A program made the translations under genes and the position numbers. 64,000 nt of DNA from Aphrocallistes beatrix (Eukaryota > Porifera > Hexactinellida > Sceptrulophora > Aphrocallistidae), in contig OY725488.1 in the NCBI GenBank assembly GCA_963281255.1, positions 3,292,285 to 3,356,284 of the forward strand. The letters are read 5' to 3'. Of the stretch, positions 1 through 10,960 are shown piece by piece (the stretch's first letter is position 1; each line of letters begins with the position of its first letter). The notes under the pieces were generated by a model. The model ran no database searches, was not told the origin of the DNA, and saw nothing but the letters and a program-made list of their open reading frames with translations.

Positions 1-344
1 CCTAAAACCCCATGTCATTCGTTGGAAGCTAGTCTCTAGCATAATTTTCAAAATTCGTCAAATGGTGTAAAAATATGTATATAAAAGTGTGAAAATATAC
101 AAATAACCTTTTTTACTGCCATACACTATCATATATAATTGAGACATTTATATAAGTTATTGCTTTGAAGTATTAATAACAATGACAGCCTACAATAGTG
201 TCTTATAATGATTTCTATTGTGAGAGTGAAGCCGTACATAGTATTGTATAGAAACGGTGTGAAAAATTGTTTTCCATTTTTTTTTGCAGAGGTGTGAAAA
301 TTTCGCTTAGCTTTTCGAACTTAATCCTAGATTCATCATTTGAC

Positions 345-769
345 ACGGACCCGAACAAATTTTTTTTTAAACGATCAGAATTTTATTTCTGATCCAGTGA
401 TCGCTGAATATCTGATATCAAACAGGTGATTTCCCGAGCATTATATAAATGAACTCCCTTATAAAGCTATTTTGTTTGGATTTTATTTGGCCATTCTTCT
501 AAATCTTTGTGCTATATAATCTCCAAAGGTGCCAAAACAATGTTAAGGTCCATACCATTGAAAAATTATCCAATAAGTTAAAAACTAATTGGTGAATGCG
601 ACAAAAACCTCCAATAATTTTTCAATTTTTTAGTAATTCTAAACTTTAGGGGTTAACTCGTAAAAATCAAACTAAATACATTCCAACTAGTACTATCAGA
701 TGGTAGACCGCTCAGTAATACAATGAAATTAACAATAAAAATTTTTTTAGTTTTTCGAGGGCGGTATCC
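345..769. mobile_element. Right end of a TTAA-type DNA element (GGATACC family), truncated
   Basis: The stretch ends in the complement of GGATACCGCCCTCGAAAAA, followed by TTAA at 770-773. It matches the right parts of the two complete copies at 17541-20740 and 49768-51666. The left part is missing. No coding sequence is seen. Bases 1-344 carry no recognised gene; a phrase near base 20 recurs near 60890, so part of that flank is also repetitive. Confidence 0.7.
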
Positions 770-773
770 TTAA

Positions 774-1398
774 ATAAAATAACTTAAAATTTACAGATCA
801 GGTAAAAATATTATATAATCTAAAGTAAGCTTGCCTTATTCACGACAAAAGCATCATATGATACTTTCTTTCAGAGTCAAGCTTGGAATCTGCGGGAGAG
901 AATCGTAGTACTTCCTCTCTCTCCTGTTGGATCCGTTTCCAATGAGAGAAGGGGACTACAACAGCATTTAGGATAAGCAATTAACTAGAATAAGTCACTA
1001 TAAACACTAATATTGGCAGATATAGTAATAGAGAGAAATATAGATGCGATAATCAGAATTTAAGTGGGAATGGGAATTTCCATAGGATTCCTATGGGTAC
1101 CTTAGCCCAGAGACATCCCTATAGGATTAGTACAGTTTTCACTCAAGAATCTTATGGGTTAGTCCATAGGAATTCCACATACATAGGTGTATAATATTTA
1201 CTCGTGTGAATAACTTTGTAACTACATTTGCAGAGCATCAGGGAAACCCCAAAGGGCACTCTATGGGTATTTCCCAGAAGTAGGAATGGCATAAGCATAA
1301 ATTCTGGGGAGGCTGAGGGCAAATCACTCCGCTATATAGGTCCGAAGGGATGTCCAAGAATTTATAAATGATAACTAAGCATCGAAGTAAATAAAGCG
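774..1398. other. Non-coding stretch with short palindromic repeats
   Basis: No supported gene. Between about 1070 and 1280 a short phrase reading 'CCATAGGATTCCTATGG' and variants of 'TATGGGTATTTCCC' recur, which suggests a decayed short inverted-repeat element. Its ends could not be fixed. Confidence 0.4.
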
Positions 1399-1598
1399 NN
1401 NNNNNNNNNNNNNNNNNNNNNNNNNNNNNNNNNNNNNNNNNNNNNNNNNNNNNNNNNNNNNNNNNNNNNNNNNNNNNNNNNNNNNNNNNNNNNNNNNNNN
1501 NNNNNNNNNNNNNNNNNNNNNNNNNNNNNNNNNNNNNNNNNNNNNNNNNNNNNNNNNNNNNNNNNNNNNNNNNNNNNNNNNNNNNNNNNNNNNNNNNN
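1399..1598. other. Assembly gap (200 N)
   Basis: Exactly 200 consecutive N. It interrupts a copy of the GC-rich Helitron-like repeat, a likely reason for assembly failure. The round length may be a placeholder. Confidence 0.99.
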
Positions 1599-1820
1599 GA
1601 TTATAACAGTAGGACAGGCGTATTTAGAGATGTTGTCTCCCTTATAATTAATAAATGTGACATCAGGCGCCCACAGGGCGCCTCCTGCGGACAATGTCCG
1701 CCAGCCGCGCAGCGCAAGCAAGCGAACCGCGCTTGTTTAGAGATGTTAGCGCCCTTAAAATTAATCAATGTGCCCCCAGGTACTCTTTGAGCGCCTCCGG
1801 CGGACACAAAGTGTCCGCCA
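1599..1820 (+). repeat. Two partial Helitron-like repeat copies in tandem
   Basis: The first copy (1599-1735) ends in the GC-rich tail with CGCGCTTG followed by T. The second (1736-1820) resumes at the same internal phrase (TTAGAGATGTTA) but stops after the hairpin GGCGGACAC-AAA-GTGTCCGCC. The left part is lost in the N gap. Reading frames across this region come from the repeat and are not genes. Confidence 0.75.
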
Positions 1821-1885
1821 AAACAAAAATAACTATATTAACGATTGAAACTCAATGAAATTTTCACTTCTAAACAAATACTTAC

Positions 1886-2060
1886 TTTGATACGGCGAAG
1901 TTCACTGAAAAATACGAGTTTGGAATACTGTACAGTTGGGAGAGCATAGAGGAATGTTTCTTTGACTTTTAGTTCAGTTATAATATACTCATAAGACTGG
2001 TTCCGTTCATAGATGGGATTGATCACACATTGGGTAGGGAGCAGTTGCTGTAAATCAAAT
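1886..2060 (-). CDS. Candidate internal exon, unrecognised protein
   Basis: On the minus strand an open stretch of about 58 codons is preceded by a pyrimidine/T-rich run ending in TATAG and followed by a consensus donor GTAAGT (complement at 1880-1885). The exon would enter with one base completing a codon and end on a codon boundary. The peptide begins FDLQQLLPTQC and ends FFSELRRIK. It is not low-complexity and shows no repeat character, but I do not recognise the family and found no neighbouring exon. It could be an exon of a gene extending to either side, or chance. It rests on splice signals and an open frame only. Confidence 0.35.
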
Positions 2061-2565
2061 CTATAAAATAAACTATTCCAGAGAAATACGTGGAATATCA
2101 CATTCCTGGTTGGTTTCTTCACTTTTAAAATAGTAATGCTCAACCACATAAATAAGTATCTTGAGCTAACCCATCTCCATCAATCTGAGAAAAATCGCGT
2201 TATGTTAAACAGCATCAAGCGTAAACTCTAATAGTCTAGTCGTCAATTACCGAACCATGAAATCTTGATAAGCTCTGTTTAAGCGCAGATTCTATTTTAT
2301 AAATATCCCCTAAATTCAGAATCAATGGGAGCCATCCTGGCAACCTTGAGGAAATTTGACACGTGAAAATCTACATTTTCTGTCTATAAGGTATATACAA
2401 TTTGTGCGTTTCTTGTAAATATTTTCTATAGTGTCTATTTTAATATCTAATACTGCTAAAATTTTAGAGAATTCAATTGGATGGTTTCAAGCCTTTTTAG
2501 TGGAGCGGCATAGAAAAGGCTAGTGATTTGAAACCGCTTTCAGAATCGCTACAATTACTGTAATA

Positions 2566-2750
2566 CAGTCAGGGTCGCTTATTATGAACACCTTGGGGAC
2601 CAAGAAGTATGTTCATAATAGAGAGACTTCATATTAAGCGAACTCGACCTAATACAAATCCTATGGAACCTGTTGAATTGGGACCAGAGAGTTAGTTCAT
2701 AATAAACGAATGTTCATAATAAGCGGGTTCATAATAAGCGAACCTGACTG
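2566..2750. mobile_element. Pogo/Tigger-type MITE
   Basis: A 185-bp element with terminal inverted repeats starting CAGTCAGGGTCGCTTATT and ending in the complement, which closes in CCTGACTG. A TA dinucleotide precedes it; the right flank reads AT, so one duplication base has decayed. The internal sequence repeats the phrase TTCATAATAAGCG, as in the related copy at 29274-29434. Confidence 0.75.
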
Positions 2751-3459
2751 ATTGGTTTTGTTATATACAAATTTGAATTAGTTATAACATTAAATCCCAA
2801 CAGAAACTACTTAGTTATTGAATGGCAATAATAAGAGGTCTGTCAGGTCCTATGTGGTCCGGACCGGTTCCTAACATGCAAGTACGTATCCGGTCCGGTC
2901 CGTAATTATTAATGACCGTCGCAACCCTGGGGGCTCACAGGTAACTGAATTGTTTTGTATATACATAAGCGAGTTGTTCATCAAAGTATGTCCGTATGCA
3001 CCCTATAGATATAGTTTAGAATTCAATGAGAACTATTGCGTTCTACGAACATTATAGCAACTGTGATGATCTTTGAGCACTTGTATTATGGAGTTCACTT
3101 TAGGCACTGTTGATCAAGTTTCATCTAGAATATCCTGAATATTCGTTCGAATTGAACTAGTAAAAGAATATTCGCTAACTAAATTTTTGATGGATCACAT
3201 TATTTTTTCCATTAAAATTGCAATCGTTACAGTATTAGTAGAAACACTATATTATGTGTTTGTTTTACAAGTGTAACGATAATAAACAAATTTTCTTCTT
3301 CTTTTTAAGTATTGAATTTTGGTTAGAAAAATGAATCAATTATGTTGAATGCTTACTACAAACGAACGAATATTCGATTATTCTTTCGTTACGGTTTCGA
3401 ATATTCGTTTCAGCCCTAATTGATAGCCTATCTGGAACAGTGCAGTAACTAGTCGAACT
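2751..3459. other. Gene-free stretch with decayed repeats
   Basis: No supported gene. Near 2838-2935 there are GGTCCGGACCGG-like palindromes and a GTCGCAACCCTG phrase that resembles an hAT-type right end. Between about 3130 and 3420 the motif GAATATTCG recurs in both flanks of an AT-rich interval, compatible with a decayed inverted-repeat element. Confidence 0.35.
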
Positions 3460-3749
3460 CAGGGCCGTAGCAAGCTCATGAAAAGTGGCACGGCCATTCT
3501 TGGTGGATCAGACCGATCGTAGCGAGCAACCATATGGGGTCTTGTGGGCTTGCCCGCCACAAATATTTTGAACCTTATAGGCTCAAATATCGATATCAGC
3601 AGTTCTTATCAAGCAACAATAGTTTATTTTTGTAAATAGTACTATTAGGTATTTAGGTTCACCTATTGAATACAAAATCATTAAGATGTAAGGGCCGTAA
3701 AAGTGGTACGGCCATGGCCGTACCAGCCGTACCGGTTGCTACGGCCTTG
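3460..3749. mobile_element. hAT-type MITE with 8-bp target duplication
   Basis: A 290-bp element starting CAGGGCCGTAGCAA and ending TTGCTACGGCCTTG. It is flanked by GTCGAACT (3452-3459) and GTCGAATT (3750-3757), an 8-bp direct repeat with one mismatch, as expected of hAT elements. There is no open frame. Confidence 0.85.
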
Positions 3750-4784
3750 GTCGAATTAGATACCTTTCAGAATGCTCGTGCTCAATAAACGTGTCTATAG
3801 ATGATAGGTTAGACGGGTTTCATAATGGTTTGCGATTTATATAAGCATAAAATACTACAAACGATTTTAATTAAATTATGTCCAACTCTTCTTTTGATGT
3901 GCGTCCTTTGACATTATTTGCAGTATCTGATAATGTATAGATAATAGAAAGCATTAAACCCTTTAATAACTATGGATTTTGCTAACTCATTCCGGTTAAG
4001 TCATTTGGGGGGGAGCCATAGAAATGTGGGGTCCAAGCTATAAATAGAATGGACCCCAGGTCATCCTATTAAAAATCGATTAATGTTTATATAGTAGAAC
4101 GTCAGTTATCCGAACTTCAGTTATCTGAACCCCTTGGTTGACCAAACTAAAATATACTAAATTTATAAATGATGCATCCTTGAGTTGATAATTGATAGTA
4201 CACTGCCATCATTTTATATACTATTGTTGATACCTACATAGATCAATATGTATTTTATCCATATTCATCATTATGACTACTTAGTACTACTGACCAATTT
4301 TCTATATAACTACATAACAACATCAGCGGCCGTTTTCACTAAGAACTTAAGATTTAAGTTCGATCTTAAGACCGAACTTAAGACCGAACTTTAAGCAACC
4401 TAGGGAGGTATCTTAAGTATTGTAATTGATTCGATTTTCACTAATTACTACATAAATGTTATTCAAATTTACTTCTATCGAACATTGAATCTACCTTGAT
4501 TGATATTAGACTTGAAATAAAATTTAAATATTTTAAAAACACTTCTCTTATTTGTGTGTAACATCGCAACATGAATCACATGCTATAATTCGTAGCAAAT
4601 TCTTCTTGGGTTTGTATGAATAAACAAACATACATTCTTTGATCATAAAATCTTACACTCATTCTTACATGCATAATTATAGAGACAGGCTCTATATATC
4701 GATTCACATGACTGATAATAATCACTTTGATCCTAAGATTTTCCTATTTACAATGATTTTTCCTACAGTCTCTGACGTTTCAAC

Positions 4785-5367
4785 CTATAATAGTCCCTCT
4801 GCTCTTCTATTAACTGCCAGCTGTGCTGAGAATACAGCCATCTGTTGAAACAAAACTTCCTGCTGCAATGGAAGTAAGTCTGCAGCCTTCAAGAATTCGA
4901 CCGAATCATCTTGCTCATCAACAGTTCGCCTTCTCTTCCGACTTTTCTTTGATGTCTTGAGAGTATATATTGTCGGGATTTCAACTCCTGGAGACTCTAA
5001 AATTGGAGTACCTTCAAATTCAACGGGACCTGCAGCTGATACTGTTGATGCTATTAGAATTTCATTGTTCTCAGCTGGTGCTTTGAAAAAGATCAGCAGC
5101 ACCTGTAATTCCGCTAAGAGCAAGGGTGTTTTGAAACATCTCTGTTACCCGATCTGCAGAGTCAGAAATACTTCTATCTGCTAATATAATTGCATGCCCT
5201 CGTTTTCTACCTGTCCAGCAGTGTTTGTACTCCTCCTGTCTTTCTGGCTTCCTGTTTTTGTCAGCAGAATTTCCTGAGCCTCTCAAAATCTCACCTGCTG
5301 ATTCAATTTCATTAATAAGACTCCACTCTTCTTCTCTGGTCCAATTTGCTTTGCGGGATCTGTCCAT
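4785..5367 (-). pseudogene. Harbinger SANT/Myb-like DNA-binding protein, frameshifted
   Basis: The N-terminal part (5071-5367) reads MDRSRKANWTREEEWSLI, a typical SANT/Myb-like start with the W and the acidic EEE run. The C-terminal part (4785-5123) lies in another frame and carries a KKSRKRRR basic patch and the tail FQQMAVFSAQL shared by all copies here. In Harbinger elements this partner protein carries the nuclease to DNA and into the nucleus. The break between frames, plus loss of the middle of the SANT domain compared with the copy at 62388-63096, makes this a pseudogene. Confidence 0.8.
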
Positions 5368-5965
5368 TTGGTTTGGTATTGTTAATGCAAGTATTCTGCA
5401 GCAATTTATTATACACGGGAGGACGCCGACTTACTATAACCACTAATGACACCATTTATTTTCGTAATACCAAATGACGCAGAAATTTTAACGTCGATAG
5501 AGTTCAATTTATTGTACTTCTCAGATCCAGTGTTTACTTTGTTTTAGAGAGGTTTTCATGTTACAATATACAAAGACACTTGTAGTTTATAATTCTTTGT
5601 TTAATATAATATTATGATTGCATGAGATACAACTTATGCTCTTTGATAGCTCTTCCTTTGATATTGGCAAGTGTAGAATAATTATAGATTAGATACATAA
5701 AACATTGAATTTCATAATAGAATTCAATCAAGTCAAAACAAGATTTACCACAGATATTGTAAGAGACTCACCAGGCATTCCAGGCGGTACAACTACATAG
5801 ATAGAAGCTATGCCTTACAGGAGTGGGTTAATCAACCTTCTTTGCTCATAATATAGTTTATTTTTACTAGATTAATAATAAATGACTACTTATCATTACT
5901 AATATTATACTATAGTTTTGTATTTGATTAGTATAATGCTATATTCTAATCATAATAACGTTAAC

Positions 5966-7447
5966 CATAGCCTACTACATACAAGCCGTTTCACTGAACA
6001 ATTTTCTATGGTACCAGGGATAAGATAAAGTGGATTTTCTTGTGCACCCACAATATGAATAAATAATTTTTTTCCCAAATCTAATTCATCATTTGTTTGA
6101 TGCATAACTAAATGAAACTAGTCTACGTTCCGATAAATTATATATCAATGTTATGGCTATTTTCTTTCTCTGCTATATGGTTCCTTTTTACTTTTACGTT
6201 GTATTTGTTCTTGAATGTTAGCTCTCAACTGTTTCTATACATATAAGGATGCGCGCCACGCAGCAAAGGGACAATGGGGAGGCGGAATGGACCTACAAGG
6301 AAGTATCCGGCAAGCCAATTCCCTAAGAAGGGTCGGTGCTTTATTTGCGACTCGGACAGGCACTTTATGACCCAATGCCCGGAACGGCACTGTGCGAAAT
6401 GTGGCGAAAGAGGATACGAGGTCCGCTATTGCCCACATACACGAAGTCGAAGAGGGGTATTTCAGGCCACGACGCAGCATAGTGTTGTACATGAGACGGC
6501 GGTTGTGGTACCAGTTAAATGGAGCAGCAAACCCATCAATGTAATGATAGACACGGGGCGGATCCTTCGGTGGTGGACAGAGGCACCGTACAAAAGATGA
6601 ATATCCCTTACAGCACAAAGTACAGTCAAGTGTATGGGCTAGGGCGAACAGCGTTTGCGGTCTGTGGTACGGCCTGCGTGGCGATAGATGTGGGGGATGG
6701 TCGACCACTAGAACACGAAATCGAAGTATTTGATACTAACAATAGGGTGGTTATATTGGGGCGAAGGTTCCTCGCGCGCTTCAAGAATACTACTTTCGAT
6801 TGGGAAAACATGAGAGTTAGGCTAGGTGGTTGTTGGAAAACCTCTTTAGCTGCGGCACGCGGGGGATACGCGGCGACTAGAGCAGAAATTATGCAGACTG
6901 AGATGGGAAAGGAGGGAGATAGCTTGGAGGCCAGGTTCGATGTAAACCCGAAACTATCACCGCGAGAAGAGACAGCCATACGCAAGGTGCTGTCGAGATG
7001 GAAAGACGTTTTCGCGGAGAACCCGAAGAGCCCGCGCGAAATTGGAAAAATTGAGGATGAAGAATGTGAGGATTGGGCTTTTGAGTGTACTGATTGCTGT
7101 ATTGACGGAAAAGATATGCTACGTTGTATTTTAATGACTTAAAGTAACTGTTTACTCAACAACAAGGCCAAGAATATTACTTCTACCACCTCTTGTCCCA
7201 AAGATACTCAAAGGAAGATACTTAAACTTACCTCTAATTAATATATGTATATATACATATATACACCTATATATTTATGTAGTATTCCTTGTCCGTCAAC
7301 TAAATTATGCCAGCAGTCAGTAATATCATTATTGTGGGGTAGAGGATGTATAATTACACGATATTAAATATATCATTGTATTAAAAACTCGACTTTATCT
7401 TATCCCTGGTCTAAAGTAGTGAAATGGCCTGTATGTAGTAGGCTATG
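5966..7447. mobile_element. TIR element with 7-bp duplication carrying a Gypsy fragment
   Basis: Long inverted repeats run from CATAGCCTACTACATACA (left) through CCAGGGATAAGATAAAGT at about 6014-6031; the right arm (7389-7447) is the complement with a roughly 10-bp indel. CGTTAAC flanks both sides (5959-5965, 7448-7454). The related Harbinger copies near 37850 and 43135 lack the insertion, which confirms the boundaries. The interior (6240-7142) is much more GC-rich than its surroundings and encodes retrotransposon-like protein. No transposase was found, so the superfamily is open. Confidence 0.7.
6274..7142 (+). pseudogene. Ty3/Gypsy-type zinc-knuckle and aspartic protease fragment
   Basis: The first frame (6274-6600) contains two CCHC/CCHC-like knuckles, starting CFICDSDRHFMTQC and CAKCGERGYEVRYC, then the protease start NVMIDTG. 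The frame breaks there. The second frame (6519-7142) continues with ADPSVV, a protease-like ILGRRFLARF, and ends with a linker resembling the region just before a Gypsy reverse transcriptase (DVFAENPKSP). The sequence then departs into an unrelated acidic/cysteine tail and stops. Reverse transcriptase and integrase are absent. Base composition is GC-rich against AT-rich neighbours. It lies wholly inside the inverted repeats of the host element, which suggests capture rather than a normal LTR insertion. Minus-strand frames here are shadows. Confidence 0.75.
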
Positions 7448-7649
7448 CGTTAACGTTATTTCTAAGTTCGATCTTAAGATCGATCTTAATTCTTAGTGAA
7501 TAGCTCTAAGTTTGGTCTTAAGACTTAAGATCGATCTTAGTGCTTAAGATCTTAGAAAATACGGCTGCAGTTATCCGAATCTCCTCGGTCACTACTCGCT
7601 CAGAAAACTGACGTCCTACTGTATATGCATATATTATATATATATATAT

Positions 7650-8109
7650 ATATCTGCAACGACTTGATTAAAGAAAATGCCAGGCACAAAAAGCTGATTT
7701 TTGGCATGTGGGAGTCTTTTGGCTATGGCTCCACTAAGTTCTGAGCTCATTGAATTATGACGTCATTGTCACCTTTTTATAATTTGTAATTTCAGTTTTT
7801 CGACCATAACTCAGCCATTTTCGGTGATAGAAGACTGAAATTTTGAGAGAATGTGTATATTAAGATACCTCACATATGATACAGCTATGATCATAAAATG
7901 ATGACTCATCACTCTGATATGATGTTAACATTACTCGTCAAAAATTTAAAAGTTGACAAATCTGGTGATTTTTCAAGCGATATCGATAATAACAGTAAGA
8001 CAGACGTATTTAGAGATGTTATCTACCTTATAATTGATCAATGTGAGCCAAGGCGCCTCGGCTCACATTGATTAATTAGCCGCACAGCGCAAGCAAGCGA
8101 AGCGCGCTT
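7650..8109 (+). repeat. Helitron-like repeat copy, 5' end lost
   Basis: Shares the family's internal phrases (TTTTTGGCATGTGGGAGTC, GGCTATGGCTCC, TGACGTCAT) and the GC-rich tail ending in GAAGCGCGCTT. The usual hairpins near the tail are replaced by a different palindrome (GTGAGCC-AAGGCGCCTC-GGCTCAC). A TA-rich run precedes it. Confidence 0.7.
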
Positions 8110-9002
8110 TTTGTAATTCAAATTGAAACCGAATAATTTCAGGCAAACGGAATTCAGCATCCTAAGGAAAGTGTAATGTGAAGATTGAACGACCTATGTT
8201 CAATTCTAAGATGGGTGGCATTATAGACGGAATCTGGGAAGCAGCTTTTCACTTGTGTACATCTACACGAGAAAAATTAAAAGATAAAAATTAATACTAG
8301 ATTAAAATGAACTTTTGGCAGACCTTCTTCAATGAGATCCAATATCACTCATAGACTAATTTCGAAAATTGATATCTTACCAGTTTACCATGACATGGAC
8401 GCATCAGGATATTTCTTGTTGATGAACCTCGCTTATCATATTAAAGCAGGAATAAAAAAAGGCCACCAACAACTGCCTAAAATGAAAGCTCAAAAATTGC
8501 GTTCACAATTTCTTGCACGAAAAAACTAATCATGGTTGACTTTCTAAATAGTGAAGGAACATCAACTATACTAGAAATGTTGTCAAGCATGATTTTCTCC
8601 AAGTTGGATTGAAGGGTACTTTTCAAATCACCCTCTATCATTATTCTTAGTCAATTTTGCACCAACACTCCATAATCTTTTTAGCTCACTCAGTTGAATT
8701 AATGTAATAAGATACAATGAATCAGACCCCTCTACCCCTCAGTTGGCCAAGTGGGTAAAATCCAACCACACTGTTGATAAATTATTCCCCTGTTACCCAA
8801 TTGGTTATAAAACTATCACATTATTTGGGTAATTTTTTTTACTGTGATGTTGGGGGTTTAAATTATCATTAATACTCATCTATATTGTATACACCCGCCA
8901 AGTATCTATAGAGTAATCTAAAGAAGGTTATTAATCGCATTGTCTGTCTAAAATCATATAATTCAGCCAATTTCAATATTTCGGTTGTGTATACTAAATA
9001 AA
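8110..9002. other. Gene-free stretch
   Basis: No supported gene. A 65-codon frame at 8332-8529 (plus) starts MRSNITHRLISK but has no splice or promoter support and no recognisable domain. No repeat boundaries were found. Confidence 0.3.
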
Positions 9003-9240
9003 CAAGCGCGTTCGCTTGCTTGCGGTGCGCGGCTGACGGACACTTTGTGTCCGCCGGAGGCGCCCTTTGGGCGCATGGGGTCATATTGATTAATTATAAC
9101 GAGACTAACATCTCTAAATACATCTGCCTTACTGTTAAAATCGATATCACTCAAAAATCATTAAATTTGTCAATTTATAAATTTTTGATGCGTAATGATG
9201 ACGTCATAGCAGAGTGATGAGTCATCATTTTTTTAATCTT
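9003..9240 (-). repeat. Helitron-like repeat, minus orientation, truncated
   Basis: Begins (as a reversed tail) CAAGCGCGTTCGCTTG, followed by the hairpins GACGGACAC-TTT-GTGTCCGCC and GGCGCCC-TTT-GGGCGC, then the AT-rich body with GATGACGTCAT and GATGAGTCATC. It stops about 240 bp in. Frames here derive from the repeat. Confidence 0.75.
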
Positions 9241-9770
9241 TCAACTTGTTTACACTCCCACAAGGTTTTAGACTGTGTCACCTCAAACCACCAATGCCAT
9301 CATATACAATGGTGATCACTCGAGACATGTGGCTTTCGAAAGCAAATACTGAAAATACTCAATCTTGAAGAAGAGTAATTAAGTTGAAAACTTATAAAGT
9401 GGATATTTGAATGTGAAGAATTCGAATTTGAAGTCATATTAAGTGTATCTGTACAAATCAAATATTCTTGAAACGCTAAAAAAAATCTGTATTATAACTA
9501 TTTGTATGGATAATTTGGGTATACGAATACTTTCGTTCAGGCAGTGTATATACATCTTACTAAGTACCATAATGACCAATTTTAAAAAGCAATTGCTAAT
9601 GAATTCGAAAATCAAAATTCTGTAATATTTATACATCACCCAAATGATTAATTAGATAATTTTGTCTTATTCAACTCCACTATGTAATAAGTTTGCACGA
9701 AAATTCATTTGGAGCAAGACTAGAATCTTTGCAACAATAACACAGACTAGCCAAGAAAAGAGAATTATTA
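9241..9770. other. Intergenic stretch downstream of the SAPS gene
   Basis: No gene seen. The part from about 9287 to 9450 resembles 52095-52280, which lies downstream of the eIF4G gene in the same relative orientation. Confidence 0.35.
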
Positions 9771-9771
9771 G

Positions 9772-9777
9772 TTTATT
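9772..9777 (-). promoter_or_regulatory. Candidate polyadenylation signal of the SAPS gene
   Basis: TTTATT on the plus strand is AATAAA on the minus strand, about 260 bp beyond the stop codon at 10036. No other strong candidate lies between them, but AT-rich DNA makes chance matches likely. Confidence 0.3.
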
Positions 9778-10035
9778 AGTAGTATTCAAACAATATCCTC
9801 ATTCACAAATTGATAATAATAAAACATAAGTAGGATAAATTTAGAGGGTTCTTAATCAGCGATAAGGAAAAATTTATAACTAGAAATAAATGCTTTAATA
9901 AAATGTTCCACTTGATGTTTTTAACCACATAATATTGAATTAAACAAGCTAGCTCTTTTCTTATGACTTATTATACTAGTCATATGAATTATTAGATCTT
10001 TTACTCTTCGAAACAAAAGAAAATGAAAAGATCAA

Positions 10036-10915
10036 TCATAATTCTTGATTCAATGCAATATTTCTATCTACCATGGAAATAATAGAATGATCCAGAAAAT
10101 TGACTTGAATATCGTCATTAAAAAATACAGAGTAGTAAGATTCTTCACGTAATAAACCAAAATAATTTAGAACCATGTAGTTGACAACCTCCTTATTAAT
10201 TATTCCGCCAAGTTTCTTTTGGGCCTCAACTAAGCAATGGTTATCAACATAGAATATATCACTTTTTACTCCTTGGTTAAATTTTATAAATTCTATTAAA
10301 ATATCATTATTATTCAATTGTTGGGGTGTGATTTCTAATTCGTCACTAGAACAAAAATTGTGATAAATATTTTGATTGGAAATTTGTTTATCTGTTAATT
10401 TATTGTCTATAACAACAGATTTCGTATTCGATCTAGAATCTATACGAGGTTTATTATTAACAATTTCAGCATGTTCTTGGAATTTTTCTTGATAATCAAA
10501 TATATCATTTTCACATGCATTTGGATATGTGTAGAGTCCTATATTATCAGCACTAGATCGACTATCTAATTTAGAATCATTAGAGCAGATATCAGTAAAT
10601 GAACCAAACTCAGACCATGAATTTCCCTCATTGTCGCTCCCTAGGGGCCATGTTGAACTACTCAGATCAACATCAGGTTTCTCACAATCGTCTTTTTGTT
10701 CGAGCATATTGTCACTTAAATTCAAATGGGTCGCATTTGGTTCTAAGGTAGTTAAACGATTATAAATAATGTGGGTTTCAATAATATCACTAGATTCACG
10801 AGAAGCAACGATATTTTCGGGGGTTAGATAACTTTGCCAATTTTCAAAATTCTTTTTAGATTCAACACCTTCATCATTATGATCATCATCATCATCGTCA
10901 TCGTCATCATCATCG

Positions 10916-10960
<45 letters not shown>

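Larger units (their letters stand above)
4327..7567 (-). mobile_element. PIF/Harbinger element copy 1
   Basis: The termini read CGGCCGTTTTCACT and, on the complement, CAGCCGTATTTTC. They are flanked by a CAG triplet (4324-4326 and 7568-7570), a CWG-type duplication reported for some Harbinger families. Subterminal regions hold many TTAAGATCGATCTTAAG-type palindromes on both sides. The element encodes a broken SANT gene and hosts another element at 5966-7447. No nuclease gene remains. Confidence 0.8.
4092..7621. mobile_element. Pogo-type MITE split by a Harbinger element
   Basis: The left end (near 4092, AGTAGAACGTCAGTTATC) and the right end (complement, GACGTCCTACTG to 7621) pair as inverted repeats, with TA at 4090-4091 and 7622-7623. 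The short MITE has been opened by a 3.2-kb Harbinger copy at 4327-7567. Confidence 0.7.

Noticed and set aside
1362-1721. A 119-codon frame across the N gap
   Set aside because: Most codons are N; the rest is Helitron-like tail.
4639-5446. Plus-strand frames across the Harbinger SANT gene
   Set aside because: Antisense shadows; the minus frames carry the conserved SANT and tail motifs, and the same holds at the other copies.
6235-6708. A 157-codon minus-strand frame
   Set aside because: Antisense to the zinc-knuckle and protease frames, which carry recognisable motifs.
8332-8529. Possible small gene of 65 codons
   Set aside because: No domain, no splice support, and length expected by chance in this composition.
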